Assembly (NCBI GenBank): GCA_015057525.1
Contig: SVEE01000007.1
Coordinates: 62,001-126,000, forward strand
DNA: 64,000 nt
DNA from: Lachnospiraceae bacterium
GTDB taxonomy: Bacteria > Bacillota > Clostridia > Lachnospirales > Lachnospiraceae
Direction of reading: 5' to 3'
The notes under the pieces are model-generated. The model was not told the DNA's origin. It saw nothing but the letters and a program-made list of their open reading frames with translations, and did not search any database. Shown in pieces: positions 1-8,800 of this stretch. The stretch's first letter is position 1, and every line of letters begins with the position of its first letter. The translations under genes were made by a program, and so were the position numbers.

Positions 1-323
1 TATGCACTAATTCATGTGGAGAAAACGAACCGCCGATAAAAGGGACAGAAGGTGTTTTTATACCGTACAATAAGGTTGTTGATTTTTTGGACAAGGCAGG
101 ATGCTTTGTTGGAATGAGAAGTGGCCTTTGCGATATAGTTTCATCTACAAAAGCTAAGATGGTGGTTTTGTATCCTGATGGAAATATATTTGGAACTTGT
201 TCGACTTATGATTATTTTTCGCTTGAGAAGATGGGGTTGAAGAAGGATGGACTGTTAGAGGTAATTGTTCGAAGGGATATGGATGTTGAATGCGTTGTTG
301 GTGAGATAATTAAGCAGGTGTAA
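1..323 (+). CDS. C-terminal part of a probable glycosyltransferase
   Basis: The frame is open from the left edge (first full codon at base 3) to a TAA at 321-323, so the true start lies outside the window. About 106 residues are visible. They include the stretch FVGMRSGLCDIVSS followed by KMVVLYPDG, which looks like the nucleotide-sugar-binding half of a GT-B type glycosyltransferase; this is a resemblance, not a firm family call. The next gene starts 11 bases downstream with its own ribosome site, so the two are probably co-transcribed at the head of the glycosylation island. It could instead be another sugar-nucleotide enzyme, since only the last third or so is visible. Confidence 0.5.
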   Translation, partial: CTNSCGENEPPIKGTEGVFIPYNKVVDFLDKAGCFVGMRSGLCDIVSSTKAKMVVLYPDGNIFGTCSTYDYFSLEKMGLKKDGLLEVIVRRDMDVECVVGEIIKQV

Positions 324-334
324 GGGAGAATGAT

Positions 335-1786
335 ATGAGAGATGAATATGAAGCAATGGTTTTGGGTGGTTTTGAAGTTGAAGATGTTGATTATATAATA
401 TTTGGAACAGGAAAAGTTGGGGATATATTTTATAATAAAATATTTGAATCAATAGGAGATAGGGTGCTCTGTTTTATTAATGAACAGCAAGACATAAAGG
501 ATTATAGAAATAAGCCGGTATATAAATGCAAGGAGATTCCGCAAGAATATCGTGATAACGGGAATGTAAAATTTATTACTGCTACAATGGGACGAATAGC
601 TTTCTTTAGTGAAAAAATCAGAGAGATTGGTATTCCACAGAGTAGAATTATAAATCCGAGCAAGATTTTTTCGAGAATAGCTTTTTTGCAAGATGAAAGA
701 CCTTTAAAGAGAATTATCTTGTATCCAGCTATTACAGATGGAAAAATACTGGATGAAAAAATATGTACGTTTGAGAATATAACAGTTCCGAATCATGATG
801 AGGATGTGGAGTTCGTTTTCTTAAGTGATATAGAATATAATAAAAAGTTAAGGCAAGATTTTAAAATCATAAGAATAAATGACTTAGCGAATAAAGAATA
901 TGATTCATATTGGATATGGGATTCAAGTAGAGTAAACGATGAATTTTTAAAGGATAAAGATAGAAAGGTCTGTTGTGATGAGTCATTTATGTTTTGGTCG
1001 GAAGGTAAAATGCACCTTGAATTAAATAATAAGATAAGTCTTCATAGCCACGACAAATTATATAAAAAGAATTATGCAAGAATGTGTGATGATTTATCTA
1101 TATATCAGTATGCTGTGGTGTGTGGAACGGGTCCTTCTATATATAATATGGATGATAAAACAAAAACGATTGTTTCGAGAGGATTAAAAATTGTCTGTAA
1201 CAGTTTTTGTATGACCAAATGTAACATAGTGCCTAATATATATGTTTTTCAAGAGCCAGGTTATGCATTATTTAAGAATAAAAAAATCTTACGAGAGTTA
1301 ATGAAATATGTAATAGATAATAAAATATATTTGGTTGTAAATCAGATGTGGGGCGAGACGCTGATACAATTATTTCCTGATGTAAAAGATTATATTATTG
1401 CATTAAATGAGCAAGAGGATATGTGTTTTCCGTCAAAAACTGCTTTAAACTACAAATTTTATGAAAATGTGGTTCCTGGATTTTGTATACCTATTGCATC
1501 GGGGTTAAAAGATAAGACATATATTATAGGTTGTGATGGTCTTAATAAAAAGTCGGGATGGTCACATGCAAATGGCACAGAGGATAAAGAGGATGGACAT
1601 GACTCTGACAAAGAAGGACATAGCTTCTTTATAATGAATAATATAAAAAGTCTTACAGATTATTCAGATAGAGTTGATGATATATGGAAAGAGGTTTTGG
1701 AGTACGGGGAGAACAACAATAAGGAGTATATTTCCCTTACTGAAAGTAGTTACACAGAGTTGAAGAAACGCTATATAAATTTTTAA
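335..1786 (+). CDS. DUF115/MAF-type motility-associated glycosyltransferase
   Basis: The protein has 483 residues. Residues 1-120 look like a Rossmann-type region (IIFGTGKVGD near residue 30), and residues 255-430 match the DUF115 (MptE-like) core shared with motility-associated factor (MAF) proteins. The diagnostic motif CGTGPS lies at residues 263-268, followed by IVCNSFCMTK and a later GCDG. MAF proteins are known in other bacteria to transfer nonulosonic acids such as pseudaminic or legionaminic acid to flagellin Ser/Thr. The legionaminic acid genes begin 11 bases downstream, so this is the best candidate in the window for the final transferase. The ATG at 335 has an AGGGAGA site at 323-329. 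Substrate is inferred. Confidence 0.72.
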   Translation: MRDEYEAMVLGGFEVEDVDYIIFGTGKVGDIFYNKIFESIGDRVLCFINEQQDIKDYRNKPVYKCKEIPQEYRDNGNVKFITATMGRIAFFSEKIREIGIPQSRIINPSKIFSRIAFLQDERPLKRIILYPAITDGKILDEKICTFENITVPNHDEDVEFVFLSDIEYNKKLRQDFKIIRINDLANKEYDSYWIWDSSRVNDEFLKDKDRKVCCDESFMFWSEGKMHLELNNKISLHSHDKLYKKNYARMCDDLSIYQYAVVCGTGPSIYNMDDKTKTIVSRGLKIVCNSFCMTKCNIVPNIYVFQEPGYALFKNKKILRELMKYVIDNKIYLVVNQMWGETLIQLFPDVKDYIIALNEQEDMCFPSKTALNYKFYENVVPGFCIPIASGLKDKTYIIGCDGLNKKSGWSHANGTEDKEDGHDSDKEGHSFFIMNNIKSLTDYSDRVDDIWKEVLEYGENNNKEYISLTESSYTELKKRYINF

Positions 1787-1797
1787 AGGAAAGTATT

Positions 1798-3006
1798 ATG
1801 TTTAATTTAGAGTTATTTATTTCAAAATATGTTACAAAACGTAATGAGAGTATGTTTATCGACGATATCAATTTGTATAGGAATGAATTAATAACTAAAA
1901 TACAGGGAAAGTCTGTTTTGGTTATTGGCGGAGCAGGCAGTATAGGTAGCTCATTTATTAAAGCATTGCTTCCTTATAAGCCTAGAACATTAGTTGTTGT
2001 GGATACTAATGAAAATGCGTTGGCAGAATTAACTAGAGATTTAAGGTCTACTAAAGATATGTATATGCCTGAAGATTACATTACGTATCCTATGGATTTT
2101 TCGTCGCCTGTATTTAAGAAAATGTTTAGACAAAGAGGTGGATTTGATATTGTCGGAAATTTTTCAGCACATAAACATGTTAGATCTGAAAAAGACATAT
2201 ATTCTGTAGAGGCGTTGCTTCAAAATAATGTGTTACATGCAAAACTATTATTAGACCTTTTAGCTGAGTATCCACCTGAGGAATATTTTTGTGTATCTAC
2301 AGATAAAGCGGCGAATCCGGTTAATGTTATGGGCGCAAGTAAGAGAATAATGGAGGATGTCATTTTTTCGTATTCTGACAAATTTCCAGTAAAGACAGCT
2401 CGTTTTGCTAATGTAGCGTTTTCTAATGGGTCTCTTCCGGCGGGATTTTTATCTCGAATACAAAAACAACAACCGTTAAGTGCACCATCAGATGTAAAAC
2501 GTTATTTTGTGTCTCCAGAGGAGAGCGGGCAAATATGTATGCTGGCGTGTATGTTAGGAAACAATAGAGAAATCTTTTTCCCTAGGTTAGATGAGGCACA
2601 GATGATGACTTTTGATGCTATAGGAACAGCATTGCTAGAGGAACAGGGTTACGAGGTTCTAAAATGTTCTTCGGATGAGGAAGCCATAGATAAAGCAGAA
2701 GCATTAAAGGGTGGTTCTAATATGTATCCTGTACATTATTCATTATCAGACACATCAGGAGAAAAAGGATATGAAGAATTTTACACAGAGTTAGAAAGTG
2801 TAGATTTTAATAGGTTTAAGTCGTTGGGTGTTGTTACTGAAAAAGAGATACCTAACAAGACAAATATAGACGAATTGTTTAATAGATTAAATGACGTGTT
2901 TAATAAAGAAATAACAACGAAAGATGAAGTTGTGGAGATAATGATGGATTATCTTCCAAATTTCAAACATATCGAAACAGGAAAATCATTAGATAGTAAA
3001 ATGTAG
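1798..3006 (+). CDS. legB: Nucleotide-sugar 4,6-dehydratase (LegB-type)
   Basis: This 402-residue short-chain dehydrogenase of the extended polysaccharide-biosynthesis (FlaA1/CapD) family should convert a nucleotide-GlcNAc into its 4-keto-6-deoxy form, the first committed step to legionaminic acid. The dinucleotide-binding motif GGAGSIGS begins at residue 44. The active-site segments are STDKA (167-171) and MGASK (178-182), with Met replacing the usual catalytic Tyr as in PglF/CapD-type dehydratases. The SAxKHVRSE substrate loop is also present. LegB rather than PseB is chosen because LegC, LegG and LegI homologues follow, and none of the pseudaminic-specific genes do. The ATG at 1798 follows an AAAGGAAAG site. 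Confidence 0.85.
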   Translation: MFNLELFISKYVTKRNESMFIDDINLYRNELITKIQGKSVLVIGGAGSIGSSFIKALLPYKPRTLVVVDTNENALAELTRDLRSTKDMYMPEDYITYPMDFSSPVFKKMFRQRGGFDIVGNFSAHKHVRSEKDIYSVEALLQNNVLHAKLLLDLLAEYPPEEYFCVSTDKAANPVNVMGASKRIMEDVIFSYSDKFPVKTARFANVAFSNGSLPAGFLSRIQKQQPLSAPSDVKRYFVSPEESGQICMLACMLGNNREIFFPRLDEAQMMTFDAIGTALLEEQGYEVLKCSSDEEAIDKAEALKGGSNMYPVHYSLSDTSGEKGYEEFYTELESVDFNRFKSLGVVTEKEIPNKTNIDELFNRLNDVFNKEITTKDEVVEIMMDYLPNFKHIETGKSLDSKM

Positions 3007-3027
3007 CCACTAAAGGAGAGAAACGTT

Positions 3028-4206
3028 ATGGAAAAATTTATCCCATTAAGTATTCCAAATTTCGAGGGTAATGAAAAAAAATACGTTGATGATGCGCTGG
3101 AACAGGGATGGGTTTCAACCGGTGGAGAATATATAAATAAATTAGAAAAAGATTTAGCAGGATTTTTACATGCAGATAATGTTGCGGCATGTCAAAGCGG
3201 TACGTCAGCAATACATATGGCTTTGGTGGATATTGGTGTCGAGCCTAATGATATAGTGCTTGTATCACCACTTACATTTATAGCAGCTGTAAATCCTATA
3301 AGATATCAATTTGCAGAACCTGTATTTATTGACTGTGATGATAGTCTTTGTATAGATCCTATTAAGCTTAAGAAGTTTTGTCAGGAAGAGTGTAATTATG
3401 TGGATGGCAGATTACTGCATAAAGGGCATATAGTCAAGGCGGTAATTGTTGTTCACGTTTTTGGAAATATGGCAGATATGGAAAGCTTAATAGATATTGC
3501 GGAAACTTATAATTTAAAGGTTGTTGAGGATGCTACAGAAGCTTTAGGAACATATTATACTAGAGGAAGATATGAGGGGAAATTTGCAGGAACAATAGGT
3601 CATTATGGTGCTTATAGTTTTAATGGAAATAAAATTATTACAACAGGTGGCGGAGGTGCTATAACAGCTAATTCTTTCAAAGTTGTTGACCATGTAAGAT
3701 ATCTATCTACTCAGGCAAAAGATGATCCTTGCTTTTATGTTCATAATGAAGTCGGTTTTAATTATAGAATGACTAATTTACAAGCTGCACTAGGAGTAGC
3801 GCAGGTAGAAAAATTACCTGAATTTATAGCTAGGAAACAAAGTAATTATGATATATACAAAAAGGAATTTTCAGGTTTCGAATTTGCCTCTCTTGTTACT
3901 TTTAGAGTAGGAATAGAAAGTAACAAGTGGTTTTATTCATTGGAAATTAATCGTGAAAAAATTACAGCAAGTATGTCGGATATTATTTCAAAATTACAGA
4001 AAAAAGGTATACAGACAAGAGCTATATGGGGGTTAATTAATGAGCAAAAGCCTTATCTTGAATGTGAATCATATATGATCGAAAAGGCTGTGTATTACGC
4101 TGAACGTATATTAAATATTCCTTGTAGTACTCAAATTACGGAAGATGAAATTTTATATGTGTCTTCTGAGATAAAGCGTTTATTGGAGGAGCTTGCCAAT
4201 GAATAG
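3028..4206 (+). CDS. legC: PLP-dependent sugar aminotransferase (LegC)
   Basis: This 392-residue DegT/DnrJ/EryC1-fold aminotransferase should add the C4 amino group to the 4-keto-6-deoxy sugar made by LegB. The PLP-binding lysine is K202 in the segment SFNGNKIITTGGGG. The upstream EDATEALG motif supplies the Asp that contacts the pyridine nitrogen, and QSGTSAIHMAL is the phosphate-binding loop. The N-terminus IPLSIPNFEGNEKKYV is typical of the LegC subfamily. An AAAGGAGAG site precedes the ATG at 3028. The end overlaps the next start by 8 bases, a sign of translational coupling. Confidence 0.9.
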   Translation: MEKFIPLSIPNFEGNEKKYVDDALEQGWVSTGGEYINKLEKDLAGFLHADNVAACQSGTSAIHMALVDIGVEPNDIVLVSPLTFIAAVNPIRYQFAEPVFIDCDDSLCIDPIKLKKFCQEECNYVDGRLLHKGHIVKAVIVVHVFGNMADMESLIDIAETYNLKVVEDATEALGTYYTRGRYEGKFAGTIGHYGAYSFNGNKIITTGGGGAITANSFKVVDHVRYLSTQAKDDPCFYVHNEVGFNYRMTNLQAALGVAQVEKLPEFIARKQSNYDIYKKEFSGFEFASLVTFRVGIESNKWFYSLEINREKITASMSDIISKLQKKGIQTRAIWGLINEQKPYLECESYMIEKAVYYAERILNIPCSTQITEDEILYVSSEIKRLLEELANE

Positions 4207-5269
4207 AGAAGAACTAAAAAAGTATATAACAAACACAAATATGGGTATTGTTGATGCAATGAAATTAATTGACATAAATGCTTCAGGAATTTTGTTTATT
4301 GTGGATGATGATTACAAATTAGTTGGAAGCTTGACAGATGGAGATATTCGTAGATGGATTATAAGGACAGGTGATTTGTCTGTAAGTGCATCCAAAGTGA
4401 TGCATACAGATGTACACTATCTTTTCGAAAATGAGATGGATTCAAGTCAAATTCGTATGAATCAATATCGCATTACAGCAATGCCGTTAGTTGATGAAGA
4501 AAAGCATATTTTAGATATAGTTTTTGAGGGTAGTGACAATGAAACCTATCTTAGTAGTAATAAAATGATAGATGATATTCCTGTAATTGTAATGGCAGGA
4601 GGAAGAGGTACAAGATTATATCCTTATACTAAGATATTACCCAAGCCATTGATTCCTATAGGGGATATACCTATACTTGAAAGGATTTTGAGCCGATTTA
4701 ATGAGTGTGGTGCGAACGAGTTTTTTATAACTGTGAATTATAGAAAGGAAATGATTAAGTCGTATTTTAATGAACTTAATCCACCATATCGTATTAATTA
4801 TATTGAAGAAGACAAGCCTTTAGGAACAGCCGGTAGTATACGTCTTATTAAAAAGAAGTTTAATACACCTGTACTTATTACAAATTGTGATATTCTTATT
4901 GAAGCAAATTATGCAGATATCATTGAGTATCACAATAAATCAGGAAATCAGTTGACCATTGTGTCCTCTGTAAAGAATATGACAATACCTTATGGTGTTA
5001 TTCATTCAAAAGAGGATGGTTTGGTTTCCTCTATGGATGAAAAACCACAGTTGTCTTTTTTGATAAATACAGGTATGTATGTTATTAGTCCTGAATACAT
5101 AGAGAGGATACCTGAGGATACATTTTACCATATGACTAATCTTGCTGACGCTCTTATAGCAGAGGGGGCTAAAGTAGGGATGTATCCGATTAGCGAGAAT
5201 TCATTTTTAGATATGGGACAATTTGAAGAAATGAAAAAGATGGAAGATAAGATAAGCAAAAATATTTAA
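4199..5269 (+). CDS. ptmE: CBS-domain sugar-1-phosphate guanylyltransferase (PtmE-like)
   Basis: The protein has 356 residues. Residues 1-120 form a pair of CBS domains (ASGILFIVDDDYKLVGSLTD, then a second half ending in LDIVFEG). Residues 128-356 form a nucleotidyltransferase with the signature GGRGTR at 134-139 and KILPKPLIPIG just after. In Campylobacter the homologue PtmE makes GDP-glucosamine, feeding a GDP-linked legionaminic acid route, so its presence suggests GDP rather than UDP intermediates here. The start was moved from a TTG at 4193 to the ATG at 4199 because GGAGGA at 4185-4190 is then 8 bases away. The CBS domains may bind a regulatory nucleotide (inference). Confidence 0.82.
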   Translation: MNREELKKYITNTNMGIVDAMKLIDINASGILFIVDDDYKLVGSLTDGDIRRWIIRTGDLSVSASKVMHTDVHYLFENEMDSSQIRMNQYRITAMPLVDEEKHILDIVFEGSDNETYLSSNKMIDDIPVIVMAGGRGTRLYPYTKILPKPLIPIGDIPILERILSRFNECGANEFFITVNYRKEMIKSYFNELNPPYRINYIEEDKPLGTAGSIRLIKKKFNTPVLITNCDILIEANYADIIEYHNKSGNQLTIVSSVKNMTIPYGVIHSKEDGLVSSMDEKPQLSFLINTGMYVISPEYIERIPEDTFYHMTNLADALIAEGAKVGMYPISENSFLDMGQFEEMKKMEDKISKNI

Positions 5270-5298
5270 GTGATATTTTGTAGTAGGAGGTCTTTATA

Positions 5299-5991
5299 GT
5301 GAAAAGTCTGGCTATTATTCCGGCTCGAAGTGGTTCCAAGGGAGTAAAACATAAAAATATAAAATTGCTTAATGGAAAACCATTATTGGCATATTCTATA
5401 GAAGCTGCGATAGATTCTGGACTTTTTACGGAGATCATGGTTTCTACGGATTCTGATGAATATGCTGAAATTGCTAAATCATATGGAGCAAAAGTTCCTT
5501 TTTTGAGAAGTGATAATAATTCTACAGATTCAGCTTCGTCTTGGGATATGGTAATGGAAGTATTACAGAACTACAAAAAAATGAATTGTACATTTGACAA
5601 TGTGTGTTTATTACAGCCAACGTCTCCATTGAGAGAGGCAAGTGATATAAAAAACGCATATGAGCTTTTTTATGACAAAGATGCCAATAGTGTTATCAGC
5701 GTGTGTGAGATGGAACATTCTCCAATAGTATGTATGCAAGTGAATGACGATTGTTCTATGGGAGAGTTTGTTTTGAATGGCAAGCCTGGAACAAACCGTC
5801 AAAGTGTAGGGAAGTATTACAGAATTAACGGAGCAATTTATATAGTAAAAACAAATATATTGAATAATATTCAAAACTTATATACAGATAGATGTTTTAC
5901 ATATATTATGGATGAAAAAAAATCCATAGATATTGACACGGAATTTGATTTTTTTGTAACTGAAAAAATTATAAATTCATCACAAAAGTAG
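5299..5991 (+). CDS. legF: CMP-nonulosonic acid synthetase (LegF/NeuA family)
   Basis: This 230-residue cytidylyltransferase should activate legionaminic acid with CTP to give the CMP-linked donor for glycosyltransferases. The N-terminal CTP-binding loop IPARSGSKGVKHKN starts at residue 7. LLQPTSPLR and the conserved RINGAIY segment follow at the expected places, and the length suits the family. Translation starts at a GTG at 5299 with AGGAGG at 5285-5290. It sits inside the leg operon between ptmE and the acetyltransferase. CMP-sialic or CMP-pseudaminic activity cannot be excluded from this gene alone; its neighbours favour legionaminic acid. Confidence 0.88.
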   Translation: MKSLAIIPARSGSKGVKHKNIKLLNGKPLLAYSIEAAIDSGLFTEIMVSTDSDEYAEIAKSYGAKVPFLRSDNNSTDSASSWDMVMEVLQNYKKMNCTFDNVCLLQPTSPLREASDIKNAYELFYDKDANSVISVCEMEHSPIVCMQVNDDCSMGEFVLNGKPGTNRQSVGKYYRINGAIYIVKTNILNNIQNLYTDRCFTYIMDEKKSIDIDTEFDFFVTEKIINSSQK

Positions 5992-6011
5992 TCAAGTATA
6001 GGAGATGAATT

Positions 6012-6638
6012 ATGAGGGATATCGTTATTGTCGGGACAGGTGGATTAGCCAAAGATGTTAAATGGATAATAGATAGGATAAATGCTATTCAAAAGACATG
6101 GAATCTATTAGGTTTTATTGACAAAGAAGCAAGACAAGACGTAATAGGTGACGATGATTTTTTGTGTTCATATTCAAAAGAATTAGATGTTGTTATTGCT
6201 GTTGGTTCTCCTGATATAAGAAAAAAACTTTATAGTAAATATTCATCAAACATAAATTTATGCTTTCCTAATGTTGTTGATCCAAGTGCTATAATTTCTG
6301 CAAGTGTGACAATGGGCATAGGAAATATTGTTTGTTCATATTCGGTTTTAACCGTTGATGTAACCATTGGAGATTTTAATATAATTAACATTAGGTCAAA
6401 TATAGAACATGACTCTGTGATAAAAGATTATGTTACAGTTAGTCCAAGTGTTAACGTGTCTGGAAATGTTTTGATTGAAACAGAAGCTTATGTAGGTGTG
6501 GGGGCGAGCATAATACAAGGACTTAATATTGGTAAAAATACGGTAATAGGAGCAGGCGCAGTAGTTATAAAGAATATTCCTGCTAATTGTACAGTAGTAG
6601 GAGTTCCTGCAAAACCGATTAATTTTTTGGAGGAATGA
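6012..6638 (+). CDS. legH: Sugar acetyltransferase (LegH/NeuD-type)
   Basis: The protein has 208 residues. An N-terminal nucleotide-binding subdomain (VGTGGLAKDV, residues 7-16) is followed by a left-handed beta-helix of hexapeptide repeats from about residue 90 to 195, ending in IPANCTVVGVPAKPI. This is the PglD/NeuD architecture of acetyl-CoA-dependent enzymes that acetylate a sugar amine. In the legionaminic route it would acetylate the C4 amine made by LegC. The stop overlaps a possible upstream ATG of legI. NeuD-like O-acetylation of the finished nonulosonic acid is the main alternative. Confidence 0.8.
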   Translation: MRDIVIVGTGGLAKDVKWIIDRINAIQKTWNLLGFIDKEARQDVIGDDDFLCSYSKELDVVIAVGSPDIRKKLYSKYSSNINLCFPNVVDPSAIISASVTMGIGNIVCSYSVLTVDVTIGDFNIINIRSNIEHDSVIKDYVTVSPSVNVSGNVLIETEAYVGVGASIIQGLNIGKNTVIGAGAVVIKNIPANCTVVGVPAKPINFLEE

Positions 6639-6640
6639 TA

Positions 6641-7636
6641 ATGAGTAAGGTTTTAATTATTGCGGAGGCTGGGGTTAATCATAATGGAAATATAGAAATT
6701 GCAAAAAAGTTAGCACAGGTAGCTAAAGAGTGTGGTGCGGATGTAGTTAAGTTTCAGACTGCAAAACTAGATTCTTTAGTATCAAAGTGTGCTCCAATGG
6801 CTGATTATCAAAAACAAAATATAGGACAGGAAAAAAGTCAAAAAGATATGTTAGAAAAATTACTTCTTTCCTATGATGAATTTGTTGAACTTGCAAAGTT
6901 TTGCGAAGAAATTGATATAAAGTTTCTTTCAACACCATTTGACATTGATAGTATTAGATTCTTGGATTCAATGCAGGATATATGGAAAATCCCTTCAGGT
7001 GAGATTACAAATTATCCGTATCTGAAAGAAATAGCTAATACTGGAAAGAAAGTGTATCTTTCTACGGGGATGAGTAATATTCAGGAAGTTGAATCCGCTT
7101 TTGAATTGTTGAAAGCTAGTGGCACCAAGGATATTACGTTGCTACATTGTACAACAGAATATCCGGCACCTATGGAAGAAGTTAATTTAAATGTACTGAC
7201 AACGTTAAAGGAAAGATTTGACTGCGCTGTTGGATATTCGGACCATACTAAAGGTATAGAAGTGGTTGTGGCAGCTGTTGTATTAGGGGCTACGGTTGTA
7301 GAGAAGCATTTTACGTTGGATAAAAATATGGAGGGTCCTGACCATAAAGCGAGCTTAGAACCTCATGAATTGAAATATATGGTTGAATGTATAAGAAATA
7401 TTGAGATTGCAATGGGAGATGGAGAAAAGAAACCTACTAAATCAGAACTGAAAAATAAGACAGTAGCCAGAAAAAGTATTGTGGCAAAAAGCAATATTTT
7501 AAAAGGGGAAGTATTATCAGAAGATAATCTTACAACTAAACGTCCTGGTAATGGGATTAGTCCAATGAGATGGAATGAGATTATAGGTACAGTTGCAAAT
7601 AGAGATTATGAAGAGGATGAATTAATTGAAATATGA
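6641..7636 (+). CDS. legI: Legionaminic acid synthase (NeuB family)
   Basis: This 331-residue synthase condenses a 6-carbon N-acyl sugar with phosphoenolpyruvate to make the nine-carbon acid. The start region carries EAGVNHNG (residues 9-16), the barrel has VVKFQTAK and FLSTPFD, and GYSDHTKG and EKHFTLDK are the family's metal and PEP-site segments. A C-terminal SAF (antifreeze-like) domain covers about residues 270-331 (RPGNGISPM). The ATG at 6641 is preferred over the one at 6635 because GGAGG at 6629-6633 is 7 bases from it. It overlaps legG by 4 bases. Confidence 0.92.
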   Translation: MSKVLIIAEAGVNHNGNIEIAKKLAQVAKECGADVVKFQTAKLDSLVSKCAPMADYQKQNIGQEKSQKDMLEKLLLSYDEFVELAKFCEEIDIKFLSTPFDIDSIRFLDSMQDIWKIPSGEITNYPYLKEIANTGKKVYLSTGMSNIQEVESAFELLKASGTKDITLLHCTTEYPAPMEEVNLNVLTTLKERFDCAVGYSDHTKGIEVVVAAVVLGATVVEKHFTLDKNMEGPDHKASLEPHELKYMVECIRNIEIAMGDGEKKPTKSELKNKTVARKSIVAKSNILKGEVLSEDNLTTKRPGNGISPMRWNEIIGTVANRDYEEDELIEI

Positions 7637-8775
7637 AGAATATAGTTATAGTTACGGCAACAAGAGCTGAATATGGTATTTTGACACCTCTGATTAGAGC
7701 TGTTGAACAAGATGCAGAATTAAATTTAAAATTGATAGTTACAGGTGCTCATTTGTCGGAAAGATATGGAAAAACCGTTATTCATATTGAAGAGGATGAT
7801 ATTCCCATAGCACATAAGATTAATATTTTGGGGGATGAAAGTAATAGCTACGACATATCTGTATCAATTGCTAAAGCTATTGAAGGTTTTGCTAAATATT
7901 TTAATCAGGAAAAACCAGATATGGTAGTTATATTAGGTGATAGAACAGAAATGCTCGGTGTAGCGATAGCTGCTATGAATGAACTTATTCCTATTGCACA
8001 TATACATGGTGGTGAAGTGACATTAGGTGCTGTAGATGATTGTATCAGACATTCTTTGACCAAGATGAGTTATTTACATTTTGCCTCAACCGATGTGTAT
8101 CGAAATAGAATAATTCAGTTAGGAGAAAATCCGGATAGGGTATATAATGTGGGCGCATTAAGTACAGAAAATATATTAAATGCACCTCTTCTTAAGGAAC
8201 AACAGATCAGATATGTTATGGGGATTGACGAGTCGAAGGAGTATGCAATTGTTACGTTTCATCCTGTAACATTGGAAAAGGATACCGCAAAGCATCAAGT
8301 ATTAGAGCTGTGTAAGGCAATGAAAGATAATATTGATATACAGTTCATTGTCACAATGGCCAATGCTGATGAAGGGGGAGATGTTATTAATAATATTATT
8401 AAAGAATACTCTGAGAAATGTCCTAATATTTCTCTTGTTGAGAATTTGGGAATGGTTAATTATTTAAGTGGAGTCAAATATGCCAAGTTTGTTTTAGGTA
8501 ATTCTTCAAGTGGTCTTATAGAAGCACCTGTTCTTGGTACTCCTACTGTAAATATAGGAGATAGACAAGCAGGAAGATTAATGGCAGAAACAGTTATTAA
8601 TTGTGAAACTACATATGATGATATAATGGATGCAATGAGTAAAGCAAGGGTTATGCAGCATGTGCCTACACTAATGTATGGAGATGGCAAAACTTCATAC
8701 AAAATAATTGAAGTTATTAAGAAGACATTGACATCAGATGTTAATTTAAAGAAAAAGTTTTATGATGTGGTGTAG
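7633..8775 (+). CDS. legG: Hydrolysing nucleotide-sugar 2-epimerase (LegG/NeuC)
   Basis: This 380-residue GT-B-fold enzyme should invert C2 and release the nucleotide from the diacetamido sugar, giving the substrate of LegI. The N-terminus TATRAEYGILTPLI is the NeuC hallmark. IHGGEVTLGAVDD carries the catalytic His region, and GNSSSGLIEAP is the C-terminal nucleotide-binding loop. It starts inside the last codons of legI (ATG overlapping the TGA), so the two are coupled. This gene is the main argument for legionaminic rather than pseudaminic acid, because that route uses PseG, an unrelated hydrolase without epimerase function. Confidence 0.92.
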   Translation: MKNIVIVTATRAEYGILTPLIRAVEQDAELNLKLIVTGAHLSERYGKTVIHIEEDDIPIAHKINILGDESNSYDISVSIAKAIEGFAKYFNQEKPDMVVILGDRTEMLGVAIAAMNELIPIAHIHGGEVTLGAVDDCIRHSLTKMSYLHFASTDVYRNRIIQLGENPDRVYNVGALSTENILNAPLLKEQQIRYVMGIDESKEYAIVTFHPVTLEKDTAKHQVLELCKAMKDNIDIQFIVTMANADEGGDVINNIIKEYSEKCPNISLVENLGMVNYLSGVKYAKFVLGNSSSGLIEAPVLGTPTVNIGDRQAGRLMAETVINCETTYDDIMDAMSKARVMQHVPTLMYGDGKTSYKIIEVIKKTLTSDVNLKKKFYDVV

Positions 8776-8800
8776 TTAAGGGAAGGAGGGGATATTAATA

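Noticed and set aside
4193-4198. TTG start for the PtmE-like gene
   Set aside because: The ATG at 4199 has the better ribosome-site spacing, and the extra two residues are not supported.
1798-8775. Pseudaminic acid pathway
   Set aside because: A hydrolysing 2-epimerase of the NeuC type is present and there is no PseG-like hydrolase, so legionaminic acid fits better.
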